Part shown: positions 5,878-8,817 of the stretch, piece by piece | Layout of the letters: every line of letters begins with the position of its first letter | Position numbering within the stretch: the first letter of the stretch is position 1 | Assembly: GCA_937995275.1 (NCBI GenBank) | Contig: CALKKN010000051.1 | Span: 1 to 8,817 of the forward strand | Direction of reading: 5' to 3' | From: an uncultured Lysobacterales bacterium | Lineage (GTDB): Bacteria; Pseudomonadota; Gammaproteobacteria; Xanthomonadales; SZUA-36 | DNA length: 8,817 bases | Program-made: the position numbers and the translations under genes | The notes under the pieces: model-generated | The model's input: the letters and a program-made list of their open reading frames with translations, nothing else | Database searches by the model: none | Told to the model about the DNA's origin: nothing

Positions 5878-8817
5878 ATGGACGAGTCCGGCTTTCATCC
5901 CGCGGTAGGCGGTTGGTTCGCCGCTGCCTTCGAGGCCCCCACGCCCGTCCAGCGGGAAGCCTGGGAGGCCATTCGCGACGAGTCCAATGTGCTCATCGCG
6001 GCGCCCACGGGCAGCGGCAAAACGCTGGCGGCCTTCCTGTGTGCCATCGACGAACTGGTCGAACAGAGCCGTCGACGGCCCCTGCGGGACGGCGTGCAGG
6101 TGCTGTACATTTCGCCGCTCAAGGCGCTGTCCAACGACATCGAGCGCAACCTGCGGCATCCCCTGGAAGGCATCGATCAGCGCCTGGCGGACGCAAACCA
6201 ACCTACCTCCGGCATTCGCACCATGGTCCGCACCGGCGACACCACGCCCGGCGAGCGCGAGAAGATGCGGCGGCGGCCGCCGCAAATCCTGGTCACGACG
6301 CCGGAATCGCTGTACCTGCTGCTGACTTCGGATTCCGGCCGCGGGATCCTGTCCGGAGTCGGCACGGTGATCGTGGACGAAATCCATGCAGTGGCGGCCA
6401 GCAAGCGGGGCAGCCACCTGAGCCTGTCGCTGGCCCGCCTCGATGCCCTGACCCGGGAGCGCGGCGGCAGAGCACCGCGTCGCATAGGGCTCTCCGCCAC
6501 GCAGAAGCCGATCGGCCTGATCGCGGATTTCCTGAGCGGCGGGCAGCCGTGCACGATCGTCGATACGGGCCACCAGCGGCGGCGGGACCTCGCCCTGGAG
6601 CTGCCCGGTTCACCGTTGACCCCCGTGATGGCCAACGAGGTCTGGGAGGAGATTTACGACCGCCTGGAGGCGCTGATCGGCGCGCACCGGACAACGCTGA
6701 TCTTCGTCAACACACGCCGGCTGGCCGAGCGGCTGGCCCGTCACCTGGCCGAGCGGCTGGGCGAGGAGGCCGTGACCGCTCATCATGGCAGCCTGTCGCG
6801 AGAGCACCGCCTGGAGGCCGAACAGGCGCTGAAAGCGGGTCGGCTGAGGGCCCTGGTGGCCACCGCCTCGCTGGAACTCGGCATCGACATCGGCCACGTG
6901 GACCTGGTCTGCCAACTGGGTTCGCCGGGCAGCATCTCGGCCTTCATCCAGCGGGTGGGGCGGGCCGGGCATTCTGTCGGTGAAACACCGAAGGGCAGGC
7001 TTTTTCCGCTGTCGCGTGATGACTTGGTCGAGAGCGTCGCATTGCTCAAGGCGGTGGGCGAAGGGCTGCTCGACACGGTCCATGTGCCGGCAGCGCCGCT
7101 GGACGTGCTGGCGCAGCAGATCGTGGCCGAGGTCAGCGCCCGCGAATGGGAGTGCGCCGAACTGTACGAGACGGTCCGGGAGGCCTGGCCCTATCGTGAA
7201 CTGGAGCGTGCCGATTTCGACGACATCGTGGCGATGCTGGCCGGGGGTTACGCCACGCGGCGCGGGCGGCGGGCTGCGTTTTTGCACCACGACGCGGTCA
7301 ACGGTCGCCTGCGGGCCCGGCCGGCTGCACGGCTGACCGCACTGCAGAACGGCGGCGCGATTCCGGATCATTTCGATTACGAAGTGATCATGCTGCCGCA
7401 GGGGTACCGCGTCGGTTCCCTGAACGAGGACTTCGCCTTCGAAAGCCTGCCCGGCGACATTTTTCAGCTCGGCAACACCAGCTATCGGATTCTGAAGATC
7501 GAGCAGGGCCGGGTGCTGGTGGAGGACGCCCGCGGGCAGCCGCCGACCATTCCGTTCTGGTTCGGGGACGCTCCCGGCCGCAGCGACGAGCTGTCCGGCG
7601 CCGTGTCCGGTCTGCGGCGCGAACTGGACGGGTTGCTGGAATCCGCCGGCCGCGAAGCGGCTGTCGACTGGCTGTGCGGGTCCGGCATCGACGCGGCGGC
7701 GGCCTCGCAGACGGTGAACTACCTGGCTGCCGCCCGCGAAGCGCTGGGCTGCCTGCCGACCGCGGACCGGATCGTGCTGGAGCGCTTCTTCGACGACACC
7801 GGCGACATGCACCTGGTCGTCCATGCGCCGCTGGGTTCGCGCGTCATGCGGGCCTGGGGGCTCGCGTTGCGCAAGCGGTTCTGCCGCCAGTTCAACTTCG
7901 AGCTGCAGGCCTCCGCTCTGGAAGACAATCTGATCCTGTCGCTGGGCGAAACCCACAGTTTCGAAACGGCGGACGTACCCGCTTACCTGAAACCGGACAG
8001 CGCCAGGCGGGTGCTGGTGCAGGCCCTGCTGGACGCGCCGATGTTCGAGGTGCGCTGGCGCTGGAACGCGACCATCGCGCTCGCAGTCCAGCGGATGCGA
8101 AACGGCCAGAAGCTGCCGCCCCAGTGGCAGCGCAACCAGGCCGAGGACCTCGTGGCGGTCGTATTCCCCGACCAGTTGGCCTGCCTCGAAAACATCCGCG
8201 GAGAGCGTGAAATCCCCGACCATCCGCTGGTGCAGCAGACCATTGGCGACTGCCTGACCGACGCCATGGACATCGATGGCCTCGAGCAACTGCTCGCACG
8301 TATCGATCGCGGCGAAGTCGCCATCCACTGCCTGGACCTGAACGGTCCCTCGCCGCTGGCGGCCGAGATCATCAACGCGCGGCCCTACGCTTTCCTGGAC
8401 GACGGTGACGCCGAAAACCGGCGTACCCGTGCGATCCGGCAGGGGCCGGACGACCTCGGCGAGGCCGCCACGCTCAGCATCATCACGGTGAACGCCATTG
8501 ACCAGGTGCGCGCCGAAGCATGGATTCAGCCCCGGAATCCGGACGAGTTGCACGACGGTCTGCTGCAGCTCGGTTTCCTGACCGAGGCGGAGTTCCAACA
8601 CGGGAATTCCAGCAGCGGCGCCGCCGGCACGGCCGCGAACTGGGACCGCTGGTTCCAGGCACTGGCGGAGGAACTGCGCGCCACGTGCGTCGAGTCGGAG
8701 GGCGGTCGCTGGTGGGTAGCCACCGAACGGTTGGCCGAATTCCGGGCCATCCATCCCGCCGCAGTCCCGCGGCCGGATCCCAGCGCCGTTTTTGCGCCAC
8801 AAGCGCCCGATCCCGAT
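5878..8817 (+). CDS. lhr: Lhr-type superfamily 2 ATP-dependent helicase (980 N-terminal residues, runs off the right edge)
   Basis: This frame is open from ATG 5878 to the end of the window. Lhr proteins are 3'-to-5' translocating helicases linked to DNA repair and RNA:DNA unwinding. RecA domain 1 shows the Q-motif region [12 protein letters not shown] (about 18-29), Walker A APTGSGKT (42-49), [11 protein letters not shown] (77-87), TTPESL (140-145), the DEIH box (167-170) followed by [11 protein letters not shown], and SAT (206-208). RecA domain 2 shows IFVNTRR (275-281), [10 protein letters not shown] (302-311), [13 protein letters not shown] (327-339) and the arginine-finger motif QRVGRAGH (358-365). 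The Lhr-specific winged-helix and core domains follow, ending with [18 protein letters not shown] (about 825-842). Bacterial Lhr proteins are commonly about 1400-1550 residues, so roughly a third is probably missing. ATG 5878 is the only workable start: an in-frame TAG sits at 5866-5868 and no early alternative precedes Walker A. There is no Shine-Dalgarno. The gene follows the lipoprotein after about 105 bp containing the REP cluster. Confidence 0.95.
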   Translation, partial: MDESGFHPAVGGWFAAAFEAPTPVQREAWEAIRDESNVLIAAPTGSGKTLAAFLCAIDELVEQSRRRPLRDGVQVLYISPLKALSNDIERNLRHPLEGIDQRLADANQPTSGIRTMVRTGDTTPGEREKMRRRPPQILVTTPESLYLLLTSDSGRGILSGVGTVIVDEIHAVAASKRGSHLSLSLARLDALTRERGGRAPRRIGLSATQKPIGLIADFLSGGQPCTIVDTGHQRRRDLALELPGSPLTPVMANEVWEEIYDRLEALIGAHRTTLIFVNTRRLAERLARHLAERLGEEAVTAHHGSLSREHRLEAEQALKAGRLRALVATASLELGIDIGHVDLVCQLGSPGSISAFIQRVGRAGHSVGETPKGRLFPLSRDDLVESVALLKAVGEGLLDTVHVPAAPLDVLAQQIVAEVSAREWECAELYETVREAWPYRELERADFDDIVAMLAGGYATRRGRRAAFLHHDAVNGRLRARPAARLTALQNGGAIPDHFDYEVIMLPQGYRVGSLNEDFAFESLPGDIFQLGNTSYRILKIEQGRVLVEDARGQPPTIPFWFGDAPGRSDELSGAVSGLRRELDGLLESAGREAAVDWLCGSGIDAAAASQTVNYLAAAREALGCLPTADRIVLERFFDDTGDMHLVVHAPLGSRVMRAWGLALRKRFCRQFNFELQASALEDNLILSLGETHSFETADVPAYLKPDSARRVLVQALLDAPMFEVRWRWNATIALAVQRMRNGQKLPPQWQRNQAEDLVAVVFPDQLACLENIRGEREIPDHPLVQQTIGDCLTDAMDIDGLEQLLARIDRGEVAIHCLDLNGPSPLAAEIINARPYAFLDDGDAENRRTRAIRQGPDDLGEAATLSIITVNAIDQVRAEAWIQPRNPDELHDGLLQLGFLTEAEFQHGNSSSGAAGTAANWDRWFQALAEELRATCVESEGGRWWVATERLAEFRAIHPAAVPRPDPSAVFAPQAPDPD

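Noticed and set aside
6721..6768. 24-bp near-tandem duplication in lhr (16 identical bases, CTGGCCGAGCGGCTGG twice)
   Set aside because: It encodes [16 protein letters not shown], a helix following the IFVNTRR motif that is normally built this way in Lhr helicases. It needs no recent duplication.
6610..8802. A 730-codon open frame on the minus strand opposite lhr, and others like it opposite the GCS2-CBS gene (3824-5329) and fadD (1311-2936 on the plus strand)
   Set aside because: They are antisense to genes with clear family motifs. Their translations are rich in Arg, Gly, His and Gln with no recognisable domain, as expected of GC-rich shadow frames.

Overview
The window is GC-rich, densely coded chromosomal DNA from a proteobacterium, most likely a gammaproteobacterium. 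Three things point there: a FadD that follows the E. coli FadD length and motifs almost throughout, a DinB polymerase, and a GTAG-type REP palindrome of the kind known from Xanthomonadaceae and pseudomonads. The exact lineage cannot be fixed from the sequence. No phage, insertion sequence, CRISPR array, tRNA or rRNA was seen.

Layout, left to right. (1) The first 103 codons of a class V aminotransferase-fold PLP enzyme on the minus strand, cut by the left edge. (2) A compact divergent promoter region (about 290-387) with a perfect TATAAT box and a 9-bp all-GC inverted repeat in the dinB leader. (3) dinB (DNA polymerase IV), probably starting at a TTG. (4) fadD (long-chain acyl-CoA synthetase), convergent with dinB and separated by only 32 bp. 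(5) A divergent intergenic region with a good sigma-70 promoter (TTGGCA-N16-TATACT) driving (6) a 638-residue protein that joins a glutamate-cysteine-ligase-like (GCS2) catalytic domain to two CBS domains, followed with a 4-bp GTGA overlap by (7) a small lipoprotein with an NTF2-like look. (8) A REP cluster of four 13-bp units whose first unit supplies the lipoprotein stop codon. (9) An Lhr-type superfamily 2 helicase, open for 980 codons and running off the right edge. It is the largest gene in the window.

Functionally the window mixes housekeeping genes: translesion synthesis (dinB), fatty-acid activation (fadD) and nucleic-acid repair or remodelling (lhr). The least understood unit is the GCS2-CBS gene with its translationally coupled lipoprotein. 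It looks like an amide-bond-forming enzyme controlled by a nucleotide-sensing module, with an envelope partner of unknown role. At the level of gene starts, the aminotransferase and lhr both lack a Shine-Dalgarno sequence and carry a -10-like hexamer exactly 6 nt before ATG, which suggests leaderless transcripts.
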